A stretch of DNA of 64,000 bases from Anisus vortex (Eukaryota; Mollusca; Gastropoda; Planorbidae), in assembly GCA_949126835.1 (NCBI GenBank), contig OX421494.1:434001-498000 (forward strand), given 5' to 3'. Position 1 is the stretch's first letter. Every line of letters starts with the position of its first letter. The notes under the pieces were generated by a model, which was given only the letters and a program-made list of their open reading frames with translations, made no database searches and had not been told where the DNA came from. Below, piece after piece: positions 12,371-23,700 of the stretch. Position numbers and translations under genes: made by a program.

Positions 12371-15115
12371 CTAACTATCGGTGAATTTGTCATTCAATTC
12401 ATCCTGTACTCCAGGCATAAATTTTACAAATAAGAGTAACAATGTTAACAACATCAAGCTTATTCCAATTGTTTTCAGAAGGTAAGGCTTTATCATTTTC
12501 AAATGATATAATATTTTTGCCTTTCTTTCATCACACAACAATGGCATCTGCATGTGAGCAGTGTACAATTTTTTTCTAACAAATACAGTTATGTCAGACA
12601 AAAATTTTATGTACTTATCTAGGTACTTGCTCAGCCCAAGGAGATCCAATTCGGTCTGCCATGCTTCTTGAAGTAGTTTGGGTGGTCCTCGGACAGTGGG
12701 TCCAAAGATTGGTCCATAGGCTCCTCGACTTTCCGGATAGGATTCAGTTGTCACCTCCTGCTCCAGGCATAAGTTCTTTTGGACTGGATTGAAGAGTTCC
12801 GGGGCGAAGTTGGTCCTTCGATCTGTCGGTATGGATTGTGGTAACGCATAGCTTTTGGTAGTTTCGGTCCAGTTCTCAGCACTCGTTTCTTCAGTGATGC
12901 TCCTCCAATCTTCATCTGTACCGGCCACTGCAGGTTTGCATTGTTGTTTGTTCATGCTGTGGTCTATCTGTTCATAGACATCAGTAGTAGGAGTTTCTTC
13001 CTTGTCGACAGCTTTCTCATGTAGCTGTAATAACTCTGGGTCTACTTTCTGTTCAGCAATCAATTCATTTTGTGATGACTTCTTTGATTGTTCATTTCCT
13101 TTCGGACAATCATCAATCTTGGAGAAAATAGTAGTATCAAGTTCCACTTCTTCTTCCTCTTTCTTCTCTCGTGGGAGAATTTCTTCTTTCTTTTTCTTTT
13201 CTTGTGAGAGAATTTCTTCTTTCTTTTTCTGTGGTGTCATACCTTTTATGACATCACCTACAGGATAAAGTTCTTTTTCTTTTCCTGTCTCCACAATAGG
13301 ACTAGGGTCTGGATTTTCCTTCACAATCAGTTCAGGTCTCACCCTCCCTTTCGCCAAATCATTTGCTAGGATAACAGATATGCCCTCAACAGGAAGTTTT
13401 GATATTACTCCAACTGTCACATATCCTGTCACCAAGTCAGATGAGAGGTATATCCTATGTAGAGGTATTTCTTCTTTCCATTCAAAACCTCTCAATAGGA
13501 CAGTCTGTCCTGTCAATGTATTCACATTCAATGGTAATACATCTTTAAGCAGCAGGGTTAATGATGCTCCTGTGTCTCGTAATATTTTTACGGACTTCAG
13601 TGGTCCTTCCTTTTGTAAGGCCACACAACCTTCACTAATGAACGGTTGAAAACTGCACAGGGTCTCTGTGTCAATTTTATTCTTCCCTTGACCATGACTT
13701 TCGGGTGTTTTTTCATCTTTCGATGGCTTCAGACTCTTGTTCGAGTCAAAAATACTTTGGTCTACTTTCTCGTCTCTGTGGACTTGGACAATTAATCCAA
13801 TAGTAGCCATTCTGTATTTATAATCAGGATATTTATCCTCATTGTCTTCAGTTGTAGATTTCTCTACCTTCTGACTTTTGCTCTCAGGCAAATCCACCCT
13901 CAGTGTTTCTGGTTTAGAAGAATCTTTCTTCGAATTCAGTTCGTTTGTATTTTCGCTTTCTTGTACATTTTGTATTGGTGCATGTCTGACGCACATTACC
14001 ACTTTATTAGGTCCTTTTTCTTTCCTTATACTCCAACAGTCTTCAATGCTATGTCCTGTTCTTTTACAAAAAGTACATTGGACGTTTTTGTTGACAGGTT
14101 TCTTATTAACATCATTTTGTTTCACAAAATGCTCCTTTTCACGATGTTGTTGTGGTGTGTTTTCTGCTTGCCGTTGTGCCCTATTAAAATTCTTTTCACC
14201 AGCTGTCCTATGACACAGTGTATACTGTTCCGCTAAATCAGCAGCCTTATGTGGGTCAGTGATGTCACGCTCGGATAAATACATTCTTATATCCGGCCTC
14301 ACTTTGTTAATAAAATCCTCTAACAGAATGATATCTTTCATTTCTTTTAATGTGGAGATATTTCTGGATTTTATCCACTGATCCATTAACTTTTCTTCTG
14401 CTCGAAGGAAGTCTAAGTGTGTTTGGTAAGGGGACATTGTGTACTGACGGAACCTTTTCCGATAACTTTCAGGTATTTGGTTGTACGCTTTCAGTACAGA
14501 ATCTTTGATGATTTCATAATCATTTGAATGCTCCTCTTTTAACAATAGAACACAATCTCTTGCCCTTCCCTGAGTAAAAGCTGTTCTGACTAATATTCCC
14601 CATTTATCTTCTGGAAACTTAAAATCTCTGCAAGAAATTTCAAAGGTCTGGAAGAAATTAGCTATTTCACTTTCTTTATCAATGTAGGTAGGGACTAGCT
14701 TTTTCCATCTGGCCATCTCTACATCATTATGAGATTCTTTTTTAGTAGCTCCTATCTTCGCTAGCTCTATTCTTTCCTGACTTTCTCTTTGACTTTTCTT
14801 ATCTTCCATTTCACGATCAAGACGTTTTTCTTCTATCTCACGATCAAGACGTTTTTCTTCAATCTCCATCCGTTTCATTTCTAGTTGAAATCGGAACTGT
14901 TCAGACATCTGACCTTCAACTTGATATCCCTCCGCGCTTGATTCTACTTTCAACTTGCCACTCGCAATCAACACATCTTTTATCTGCTGTGTCAACACAA
15001 TTCTGGATGGTGTAGTCTCCGTAACTTCTATCTTCAAGATCTCAGCGATCTCTTTTAACTTCTTTATTGATAAAGTTTTCAGAACTTCTTCTTCTGGATT
15101 TTCAATAAATTCCAT
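12371..15115 (-). CDS. Gag-protease polyprotein of LTR element, with C-terminal membrane segment
   Basis: 914 codons from ATG at 15115. Residues about 10-50 resemble a SAP-like helical module. About 75-125 is a charged coiled coil with the repeated word EEKRLDRE. About 140-310 is a gag capsid region resembling SCAN domains, as in Gmr1-like Gypsy elements (FRQYTMSPYQTHLDFLRAEE). A CCHC zinc knuckle, CTFCKRTGHSIEDC, spans 347-360 and would bind nucleic acid. A retropepsin motif, DTGAS, lies at 514-518 in the context KILRDTGASLTLL. About 640-680 is Lys/Glu-rich. Near the C-terminus is one strong hydrophobic helix, about 882-900 (TIGISLMLLTLLLLFVKFM), unusual for a gag protein. The stop follows 14 residues later. 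The frame is uninterrupted, fitting a young copy. No RT follows. The roles given come from family knowledge. Confidence 0.85.
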   Translation of the reverse strand: MEFIENPEEEVLKTLSIKKLKEIAEILKIEVTETTPSRIVLTQQIKDVLIASGKLKVESSAEGYQVEGQMSEQFRFQLEMKRMEIEEKRLDREIEEKRLDREMEDKKSQRESQERIELAKIGATKKESHNDVEMARWKKLVPTYIDKESEIANFFQTFEISCRDFKFPEDKWGILVRTAFTQGRARDCVLLLKEEHSNDYEIIKDSVLKAYNQIPESYRKRFRQYTMSPYQTHLDFLRAEEKLMDQWIKSRNISTLKEMKDIILLEDFINKVRPDIRMYLSERDITDPHKAADLAEQYTLCHRTAGEKNFNRAQRQAENTPQQHREKEHFVKQNDVNKKPVNKNVQCTFCKRTGHSIEDCWSIRKEKGPNKVVMCVRHAPIQNVQESENTNELNSKKDSSKPETLRVDLPESKSQKVEKSTTEDNEDKYPDYKYRMATIGLIVQVHRDEKVDQSIFDSNKSLKPSKDEKTPESHGQGKNKIDTETLCSFQPFISEGCVALQKEGPLKSVKILRDTGASLTLLLKDVLPLNVNTLTGQTVLLRGFEWKEEIPLHRIYLSSDLVTGYVTVGVISKLPVEGISVILANDLAKGRVRPELIVKENPDPSPIVETGKEKELYPVGDVIKGMTPQKKKEEILSQEKKKKEEILPREKKEEEEVELDTTIFSKIDDCPKGNEQSKKSSQNELIAEQKVDPELLQLHEKAVDKEETPTTDVYEQIDHSMNKQQCKPAVAGTDEDWRSITEETSAENWTETTKSYALPQSIPTDRRTNFAPELFNPVQKNLCLEQEVTTESYPESRGAYGPIFGPTVRGPPKLLQEAWQTELDLLGLSKYLDKYIKFLSDITVFVRKKLYTAHMQMPLLCDERKAKILYHLKMIKPYLLKTIGISLMLLTLLLLFVKFMPGVQDELNDKFTDS

Positions 15116-15288
15116 TCTTTAATTAAGAGATTTATAAAGTGGTAAATTTTTCCAACTTACGTTTTTCCAATCGGAAGAATACTTCAGCGTTATTAGGCTT
15201 GCTCAGTAGGTCACTGCTCCAACACACAACACAACACAACTTGAATATATGCTTCACTATACAACTATATCGGACGTAGCCCGCAAAT
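15116..15288 (-). other. 5' leader of the LTR element
   Basis: This stretch lies between the upstream LTR and the gag ATG. The - strand sequence next to the LTR reads ATTTGCGGGCTACGTCC. I could not match it confidently to the 3' end of a tRNA, so no primer-binding site is assigned. Confidence 0.5.
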
Positions 15289-15912
15289 TGTTATGGCCCT
15301 CTATATGATGACTATTAGTACGACTCGTTAAATCGGATTCAATGCATATAGTTGTATCTTTATTAGAAGTCTCTAGATTCTGCTAATCTGTAGCCCAAGC
15401 TAGGGGTTCCTTGACTGACAGGTCTATGCAGTAATGTAGTTATTTTCGTGATAATTATCTTCAACACCTTTCTCAACAATGATAGATCAAACAACTCCAG
15501 TTGTTGAATAAACAATTTTATTTAAATTGTAGACTCAATATAAACGATCAATAAACTTCATCAACTGATGGCAACATAAGTTTCAATAAAATGACATTAT
15601 ATGTACAAGTATTAATATAGCGACTTCACTCTACAAACGTTTAAACTGAACTAACTTTAAGGAGGTCGGGACTTTACAAAGAAAACTATCATCGAAGATT
15701 CTACAGGGTCTTAATACGCATTTTAACCTCTTTCTCTATAATTACTACGATCCAGAATTATCCTCCAATTTCCACGGGGTTGGACGAATTATTTTATTTA
15801 AACTGCCCTCAGGGCACAAAGGTCAAACCTTGGTCGCCTTGGACTCTGATACGCACTTGTTAAGAGGTCAATGCCTTACTACGTCATTCATTTATGACCG
15901 ATATTCGTAACA
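15289..15912 (-). repeat. LTR, 5' copy relative to the element
   Basis: 624 bp, apparently identical to 9576-10199. It is upstream of gag on the - strand and therefore carries the element's promoter. The promoter itself was not resolved. It is followed by AGTG, the right copy of the target-site duplication. Confidence 0.93.
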
Positions 15913-16850
15913 AGTGCTACTAACCGCTATCTAGTGCTACTAACCGCTATCTAGTGCTACTAACCGCTATCTAGTGCTACTAACCGCTATCTAGTGCTAC
16001 TAACCGCTATCTAGTGCTACTAACCGCTATCTAGTGCTACTAACCGCTATCTAGTGCTACTAACCGCTATCTAGTGCTACTAACCGCTATCTAGTGCTAC
16101 TAACCGCTATCTAGTGCTACTAACCGCTATCTAGTGCTACTAACCGCTATCTAGTGCTACTAACCGCTATCTAGTGCTACTAACCGCTATCTAGTGCTAC
16201 TAACCGCTATCTAGTGCTACTAACCGCTATCTAGTGCTACTAACCGCTATCTAGTGCTACTAACCGCTATCTAGTGCTACTAACCGCTATCTAGTGCTAC
16301 TAACCGCTATCTAGTGCTACTAACCGCTATCTAGTGCTACTAACCGCTATCTAGTGCTACTAACCGCTATCTAGTGCTACTAACCGCTATCTAGTGCTAC
16401 TAACCGCTATCTAGTGCTACTAACCGCTATCTAGTGCTACTAACCGCTATCTAGTGCTACTAACCGCTATCTAGTGCTACTAACCGCTATCTAGTGCTAC
16501 TAACCGCTATCTAGTGCTACTAACCGCTATCTAGTGCTACTAACCGCTATCTAGTGCTACTAACCGCTATCTAGTGCTGCTAACCGCTATCTAGTGCTGC
16601 TAACCGCTATCTAGTGCTACTAACCGCTATCTAGTGCTGCTAACCGCTATCTAGTGCTACTAACCGCTATCTAGTGCTACTAACCGCTATCTAGTGCTGC
16701 TAACCGCTATCTAGTGCTACTAACCGCTATCTAGTGCTACTAACCGCTATCTAGTGCTACTAACCGCTATCTAGTGCTACTAACCGCTATCTAGTGCTAC
16801 TAACCGCTATCTAGTGCTACTAACCGCTATCTAGTGCTACTAACTGCTAT
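15913..16850. repeat. 20-bp satellite, right part
   Basis: About 47 more copies of the same 20-bp unit as 7008-9575, continuing the interrupted array. A private variant, GTGCTGC, occurs in four units around 16577-16695. The last unit degrades at TAACTGCTATC. Confidence 0.97.
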
Positions 16851-18492
16851 CATTAACCTTTTCATATTAGTTTACTTCTGTATATGGTTTTCTTTCAGAA
16901 TGTAAGCTTACAAAATTGGTTTCTTTTTAATATGTTTGCTGATGTTTGATGTTTCAACAAAAATTCTAGATGTTTAATTTATTTTAAATCTATGAATTTG
17001 TTTTTATTTCATTTTAAAATTTATTTCACACTAAATGGTTGTCCACCCTTCTGGGAGAGATGGTCATATTGTTAGATTCGAAACGTAATAATTTGACTCA
17101 ATCAATCAAATTAAAAGAGGCCTACATTTTAAGGTGTAAATATAAATTAGACAAAATATCGTGGAATTTTACTGAAATATATTTGTATTTAAATGAATCA
17201 TAACTATATTTTATTATTTGAGAATAATTTACAATGGTAATGACAATGGTGGTTATTTATCTATATCAGTGATTGTTTCATAAAATGGCGGAAGTTTAAG
17301 AATGCTACTTCCTTGCCTAATCCATTCATTTTATAGATCAGTGAGTAGATCTAAATGAAAAATTGGCATTTTTAAAAAATATTTAAGTTGGCATCTATGT
17401 TGTTTTTTTTTGTTTGTTGTCATTTTAGTCATTTAAGTTTCCTGGCACATTGTTGTGATATATATTATATTCTTTTGTAAGTGATTTTATTTCCGTATCA
17501 AACAGAATGTGTAAACATCATTTCTGACTACAACCATTATAATGATAATATCATCATACCAATCATACTCTACACATAGAATAGTGATGTGACATAGTCA
17601 ATAATCAATAATCTTCTTTATAGAAGGAGCGTCTGTAATGCAGCCTCCAGGCTCCTAGTAACCTAGTAGTAGTATTAAATAAAAGTATAACTTAGTAAAA
17701 GATAAGAATAGTCACAGACCCAGACATTTTTTTATGATCCGTTAAAGTAGTTTTTCGTGTCAACTGACCTTTTACTTTTATTCGTTTTCTCCCATTCTCT
17801 TCTCTTGTGATTAACTGGTCACTGTACTGAAGTGTACTGGGTAGCCTACAAGACGTCAGACCCTAATCCTAACCCTAAAATCATGAAATCACGAGCTCAA
17901 ACTGACACACCACAATAATGTCTAAATTGTCTAAACTAGGTCTAGGAGTCTAGGTTCAAAGTAGGCCTTGAGAGGATAAGGCCATCAAGGCGAGGGCATC
18001 CCTGTGCCAGACAAAATTTACTCGGCCAATGCCCAATCAGCCCAATGTTATTGCTATATTACTAGACCTATATTACTATATTATAAATAGTTATTATTGT
18101 TATTATATAGGCTACAATATTCTATTCTATATAATAATATAGGTTTAAAATTACATAACGCAAAAAACTTGTATTCTATTCTTATATAATAAAACTTGTT
18201 TAGTCTGCTTATCTATATTAAATTATCTTATTATCGTTTTCACAAAATTTGAAAGTCGAATATATAGACAATATAGTCTAATAACTTTCAAAATATAATT
18301 ATTATTTACTGAAAATATTTTGGAAAGTAATTTAAAATAAATATTCAATATTTGTATTGTGATCAGATCGGACGGTTAAAAATAGACAATTTTTATTTCA
18401 CAAATAGCTAAATTGCCCTGCTTTGCCAGTGGAAAAAAATACATAAGTATGTATAACATAGATATTTAAGCCCATAGTATATCTTAAAGTTT
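16851..18492. other. gene-free stretch
   Basis: AT-rich intergenic sequence upstream of the IKK gene. It holds one SINE-tail word (17598-17640) and an AAAATGGCGGAAG word near 17282 that resembles YY1/ETS-type promoter motifs. Any untranslated first exon of the IKK gene could lie here, but I cannot place one. A short CCTAATCCTAACCCTAA stretch lies near 17862. Confidence 0.45.
17598..17640 (+). repeat. dispersed SINE-tail word
   Basis: AATAATCTTCTTTATAGAAG followed by GAGCGTCTGTAATG, nearly the same as 421-475 and 19631-19684. It appears as an isolated tail fragment without a recognisable tRNA-like head. Confidence 0.5.
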
Positions 18493-18652
18493 ACAGACGT
18501 TCCTTCTAGGTAGAAGATTATTACGTCCACTAGGGCCCGCCCAAAACTCCTGCAGGGCTACAGGGATCCGTCGGTGGCAGGGATAGAATTCGCGACCTGT
18601 CAGTTTATTTTTGGTTGACAGTCGGTGAACTAACCCCTGGACCAGCCGGCTT
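18493..18652 (-). mobile_element. tRNA-derived SINE
   Basis: Read on the - strand: a head with TGGTCCAGGGG (A-box fit) and GGTCGCGAATTCTATCC (degenerate B box), then CCCTGCAGGAGTTTTGGGC and the hairpin tail with AGAAGGAACGTCTGTAA. The tail matches the dispersed words at 1-50, 421-475, 17598-17640 and 19631-19684, so this is the most complete copy of the family in the window. Confidence 0.6.
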
Positions 18653-18837
18653 CATATATAGGCCCTACAGTATTATACAGATAAAAATTGTATCAACTAC
18701 AATGAATAGAAATCTATAGTCCTAATAATTTTAAAATTAGAATTATTATTTATTTACTGAAAAGATTAAAAAAGAAAGTAATTTTAAATAAATATTGTAA
18801 TCGGGTTAAAAAAAAGCATGTCTTTTTATTTAACAAA

Positions 18838-18892
18838 AAGTGGGACTATCCCTGTCATGAGAATCGAACACCTTTCTCCCGCATGCGTCTGA
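18838..18892 (-). repeat. tRNA-like (SINE) remnant
   Basis: On the - strand, GTGTTCGATTCTC fits a B box and is followed by ATGACAGGGATAGTCCCAC. The A box is not clear. It is probably a decayed SINE head. Confidence 0.4.
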
Positions 18893-19021
18893 AATATAAT
18901 TATTTAGATTTAACTTGCTGATAACATTTGAGGAAAGCTTAAAGTCCTAAAATTCCTTACAATCTTAAAAAAAAAAAGTAATACTACTGGAAATTTAAAA
19001 AAAAATAGAAAAAGAAAGCTA

Positions 19022-19078
19022 TCAGTGGGGAACCCAGGTTGCCCCCATGGTAGTCGATACACTAACCCCTACCTAGAG
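19022..19078 (-). repeat. tRNA-like (SINE) remnant
   Basis: On the - strand, TAGGTAGGGGTTAGTG resembles an A-box region and CCTGGGTTCCCC resembles a B box, at tRNA-like spacing. Same strand as the neighbouring SINE copies. Confidence 0.4.
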
Positions 19079-19630
19079 AAGTCAAATTTCAGAAGTGAGA
19101 TCGCAAAGTAAAATATGAGACAATAATTAAAGTCACATGTCTTTAAATTAACCAATGGGACTCGGATAACACACACACGGACTACTTTATATATATAGAT
19201 TATTAAATATCAAATAGGCCTATAATGTAAAATATTAAATTTCAAAATGGCATTATATTTATTAAATCTTTTGTTTAGAAATGAACATTATTGAAAGTTT
19301 TTAAAAATTCTTTCAGTTGTTTGTTTAAGTAAATTTGTTTAGAAATGAACATTATTGAAAGTTTTTTTTAATTCTTTCAGTTGGTTGTTTAAGTACATTT
19401 GATTAGAAATGAACATTATTGAAAGTTTTTGTGTTTTTATTATCTCATTATTTGTCTCTTTACTTAAAGTATGTTTCATTTTATTCTAACTACTTTTAGT
19501 AGACTGAAGTAGACTGTCATGGACCGAGCCATACAAAAATGATAATTAGCCCATAATGACAGGAGCTACTGGCATGGGTTAGGGTGTATCATCAGTCTAA
19601 ATGTACGGACTAGACTCGGACCACGGATGA

Positions 19631-19684
19631 GCGTAGGACACAATAATCTTCTTTATAGAAAGAGCATCTGTAATGTATAAGATA
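19631..19684 (+). repeat. dispersed SINE-tail word
   Basis: Starts GCGTAGGACACAATAATC and ends GTAATGTATAAGATAA. Almost the same as 421-475, over about 55 bases. Confidence 0.55.
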
Positions 19685-19849
19685 ATATAAAAAAATAAAA
19701 TATTCTTGTCTGACCAATTTGAAATGTAGGTCCTGTACAACAGAGTTAACACGTTTCTAAGGCCACAAGACACACCATTTAAATTAAATTCTGTGGTTAT
19801 GTTTATAAAAATAGATTTAAGGCAACATTAGACGTCCACAGCTTAAATG

Positions 19850-20665
19850 TAAAGTTGATATTTGAATTTCTCTACACTTCTGTTTAAAATGAAAATGAAT
19901 TGTTACCACAGATCTGAGTTTGTTTTAAATATAAAGTTGATGTTTGAATTTCTCTACACTTCTGTTTAAAATGAAAATGAATTGTTATCACAGATCTGAG
20001 TTTGGTTTAAATATAAAGTTGATATTTGAATTTCTCTACACTTCTGTTTAAAATGAAAATGAATTGTTATCACAGATCTGAGTTTGGTTTAAATATAAAG
20101 TTGATATTTGAATTTCTCTACACTTCTGTTTAAAATTAGAATGAATTGTTACCACAGATCTGAGTTTGGTTTAAATGTAAAGTTGATATTTGAATTTATC
20201 TACACTTCTGTTTAAAATGAAAATGAATTGTTATCACAGATCTGAGTTTGGTTTAAATATAAAGTTGATATTTGAATTTCTCTACACTTCTGTTTAAAAT
20301 GAAAATGAATTGTTATCACAGATCTGAGTTTGGTTTAAATATAAAGTTGATATTTGAATTTCTCTACATTTCTGTTTAAAATGAAAATGAATTGTTATCA
20401 CAGATCTGAGTTTGGTTTAAATATAAAGTTGATATTTGAATTTCTCTACACTTCTGTTTAAAATGAAAATGAATTGTTATCACAGATCTGAGTTTGGTTT
20501 AAATATAAAGTTGATATTTGAATTTCTCTACACTTCTGTTTAAAATTAGAATGAATTGTTACCACAGATCTGAGTTTGTTTTAAATGTAAAGTTGATGTT
20601 TGAATTTCTCTACACTTCTGTTTAAAATGAAAATCAATTGTTATCACAGATCTGGGTTTAAAAGA
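19850..20665. repeat. 82-bp minisatellite ending at IKK exon 1
   Basis: Ten copies of an 82-bp unit containing CACAGATCTGAGTTTGG, AAAGTTGATATTTGAATTTC and CACTTCTGTTTAAAATG. The last copy runs to within a few bases of the IKK start codon at 20671. The word TTATCACAG could be a 3' splice site for a 5'-untranslated exon, and it would then be repeated in every unit. Confidence 0.9.
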
Positions 20666-20670
20666 CAAAT

Positions 20671-20760
20671 ATGGATGAGAGAGGGGATGATGGGAAGTGG
20701 ATACAAAAACAAGTTTTGGGCCAAGGAGCATTTGGTTGTATAACTCTCTGGCAGAATGAG
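20671..20760 (+). CDS. IKBKB/CHUK: IKK exon 1 (residues 1-30)
   Basis: Starts at the ATG of [17 protein letters not shown]. Carries the glycine loop LGQGAFG. The donor is GAG/GTAAGA, phase 0. It is the first ATG in this frame next to the kinase homology. Confidence 0.88.
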
Positions 20761-23700
20761 GTAAGATTTGAAGATAAACAAATCCAGTAGTGTGTGTACA
20801 TTAGTTTAAGTATTTAGACAGTCATCACTTCATTCATCAAACATTGGGTACACAATAGGAAGACAATAATTTAACAGGCTTCAAACCTTAAGGAAAATGT
20901 AGGATTAATTCAAATCATGGATTAGCAAAGGATACAATAAAACTCTGTAAAATACAAGATATTATAAATGAGCTAAGTTTAGTTTACACATAGACTGATT
21001 TAGTTAACACATAGACTGATTTAGTTTACACATAGACTGATTTAGTTTACACATAGACTGATTTAGTTTACACATAGACTGATTTAGTTTACACAGACTG
21101 ATTTAGTTTACACATGGACTGATTTAGTTTACACATAGACTGATTTAGTTTACACATGGACTGATTTAGTTTACACATAGACTGATTTAGTTTACACATA
21201 GACTGATTTAGTTTATATGTGGACTGATTTAGTTTACACATAGACTGATTTAGTTTACACATAGACTGATTTAGTTTACACATAGACTGATTTAGTTTAC
21301 ACATAGACTGATTTAGTTTATATGTGGACTGATTTAGTTTACACATAGACTGATTTAGTTTACACATAGACTGATTTAGTTTACACATAGACTGATTTAG
21401 TTTACACATGGACTGATTTAGTTTACACATGGACTGATTTAGTTTACACATAGACTGATTTAGTTTACACATGGACTGATTTAGTTTACACATAGACTTA
21501 TTTAGTTTACACATAGACTGATTTAGTTTACACATAGACTGATTTAGTTTACACATAGACTGATTTAGTTTACACATAGGCTGATTTTTCACCAACAGAA
21601 GACCAAAAAGAATATCGCTATCAAGATGTGTCGCCACAAGGATGACTTGCCAGATAAGACGTCAGATAGATGGAAAATGGAAGTGTACATCATGGGGAGA
21701 TTGAATCATGATAATGTCATTAGGGCAGTCCCACTTCCAGATCAACTGCTGCCCAGACCAGGGGAATTGCCCATTTTAGCAATGGAATATTGTGAAGGAG
21801 GAGATTTGAGAAAGGTGAGTCCAACACTCTATGTTCACCTGTATTGTAATTACAGTGTACAATGTAATAGAGTATATACTTACATATAGTATAGGTAGAA
21901 CTATTTGGACCAAACATTTCCCCCAGATTTAGGGTTACAACCTATCCACTGAACACAGTTGTTGAAAAAATTTAAAAACAGTACTACTCTGTCATTACGT
22001 TTAAAAAACAAATGTGTATGAAAGTACACACTAAATTCCAAGAGACCATCATCATGTCATGATTGCCGAAAAGCAAATGTTGCATGTCTTAACAAGAAAT
22101 ATTGGTAAAGAGATGAACGCTGACCTAAAGACAAATATATTTAAAACTTCTGTGACAAAATACATAAATATCAGATCTATGTCTTGAGCAAAAATCTTTG
22201 TTTTGATCACTCCAGTTTGTTTTGCTTGTTTACTAGTTTCACAATTTGTTTTAATGCATACAGTAATTAATATAAGTAGCTTGCTTGCAGCTTAAAAAGG
22301 GAAAAAAGTGACTAAAAATGTTATCAGGGTTGTGGAGTCTGTAGATAAATGCTCAGACTCCAACTCCTCAGTTTTTTGTACTGCTGACTCCAACTCTGAC
22401 TCCAGGCACCCAAAATTTCCTCCGACTCCACAGCCCTGAATGTGATTGTTCATGTAAGGAAGGTAGGCCTAAATGACTAAGAAAAGTAAATAGTGAACCT
22501 CTGGTAAACAATGACTTTGTGAGTTTTGATATAAAATTACTTCTTTAAGACTGTATTATTTTCTTTAAACAATTTGAAATGAAGGCCCGAAGGCCTGTGT
22601 GGCCTGTGTGGCCCGTGTTTTACCTGGAATAAAAATATATTTTACAATTAATTAAATCATCAAAATGTTTAAGTTTGCAGACCCTTCCTCCCTCCCTCAT
22701 CCCACCAATATCAAATTGCCGTAGTGTTTGCCTAAGGAGACAATTTGTATATTGATTGTAAAATACTGGGAAAAGCTGGAAATGTAAAACATATCTAGAT
22801 CTTAAGGAACAAAATATTTTTTTTTTAAATTTACTATTTTGTAAGAGCTTTGATTTTTTGTTTAGTTTTTTTTTCTCCTCATGCTTAAGGTTAGAAAGGC
22901 AACTTTTATTTGTTTGCCAGGGTAAGCTCACAGTTTCATGTGACAAACATTTATCAAATTTTTTGCCACTTTAGTACATATAAAAAAAAGCTGTTGAAAA
23001 TTATCTTTTTTAAACATTTCTGGGGAGGCTTAACCCCCGCAGCCCCCCTCGTGGCTTTGCCCCTGGCTAAGGGTGAAACCTTTTTACTCATGCGGTCTTC
23101 GCTATATTTATTTATATATTATTGTCACTAAAGAATAATAACTATTTTTAAAATATATAAATTGTATTTTCTTACTGGATAGAAAATTACTACCTATACA
23201 AAAAAAGACTCTCAAAATAGAATTTGCTTTTTTCCAGGTTTTAAACCGTCCAGAAAATTGTTGTGGTCTAAAAGAGAGTGAGATTCGTCAGCTGGTCAGC
23301 GGGGTTGGCAGTGCTATTGAATACCTGCACAGCAATCGCATCATTCATAGAGACTTGAAGCCAGAGAACATTGTATTGAAACCCATTGAAAATAACAGGG
23401 TAAGTCTTTTTTACCTTGAAAAAAAAACTAATACATCCTATTGAAACAGATACATTGACTTGAAACCATTTAGTTTGGGTTAGCTCTTTACCTTGACTGA
23501 AGTACTTGTAATTATTTGTTTCTTTTTCTTGGATAATCTCAACAGTTGGCACTTTTCAGGGTGAAAATAGATAATACTTAATAATACATTTAGATTTCCA
23601 TGTTTTGAGAAAACTAAAAAAAAAAAAATGAATAACATCTGTATTACTTCTATTATGTTACTTTGATACATTTTGTAAAAAAACAAAATGTTTTCAGATT

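Larger units (their letters stand above)
9576..15912 (-). mobile_element. LTR retrotransposon, gag-protease only (non-autonomous)
   Basis: A 6,337-bp element bounded by two 624-bp LTRs that begin TGTTATGGCC and end TTCGTAACA. The 4 bases AGTG flank it on both sides (9572-9575 and 15913-15916), consistent with a target-site duplication inside the 20-bp satellite. The two LTRs look identical base for base, so insertion is recent. The only long frame runs on the - strand (12371-15115) and encodes gag with a retropepsin-type motif. No reverse transcriptase, RNase H or integrase is visible, and the 2.2 kb downstream of gag is AT-rich with no long frame. Such an element would depend on enzymes supplied in trans. 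Inference: it is a Gypsy-related TR-GAG-type derivative, based on the SCAN-like gag and 4-bp duplication. Confidence 0.9.
18653..19849. other. gene-free stretch rich in SINE remnants
   Basis: Non-coding. Segments near 18250-18430 and 18700-18880 are diverged direct copies of each other (shared TTATTTACTGAAAA and TTTTTATTT words). Two further tRNA-like remnants are listed separately. Three imperfect copies of an ATGAACATTATTGAAAG-containing unit lie at 19280-19425. Confidence 0.5.

Noticed and set aside
17860..17880. CCTAATCCTAACCCTAA as an interstitial telomere.
   Set aside because: Only about three imperfect units, which is not enough to call.
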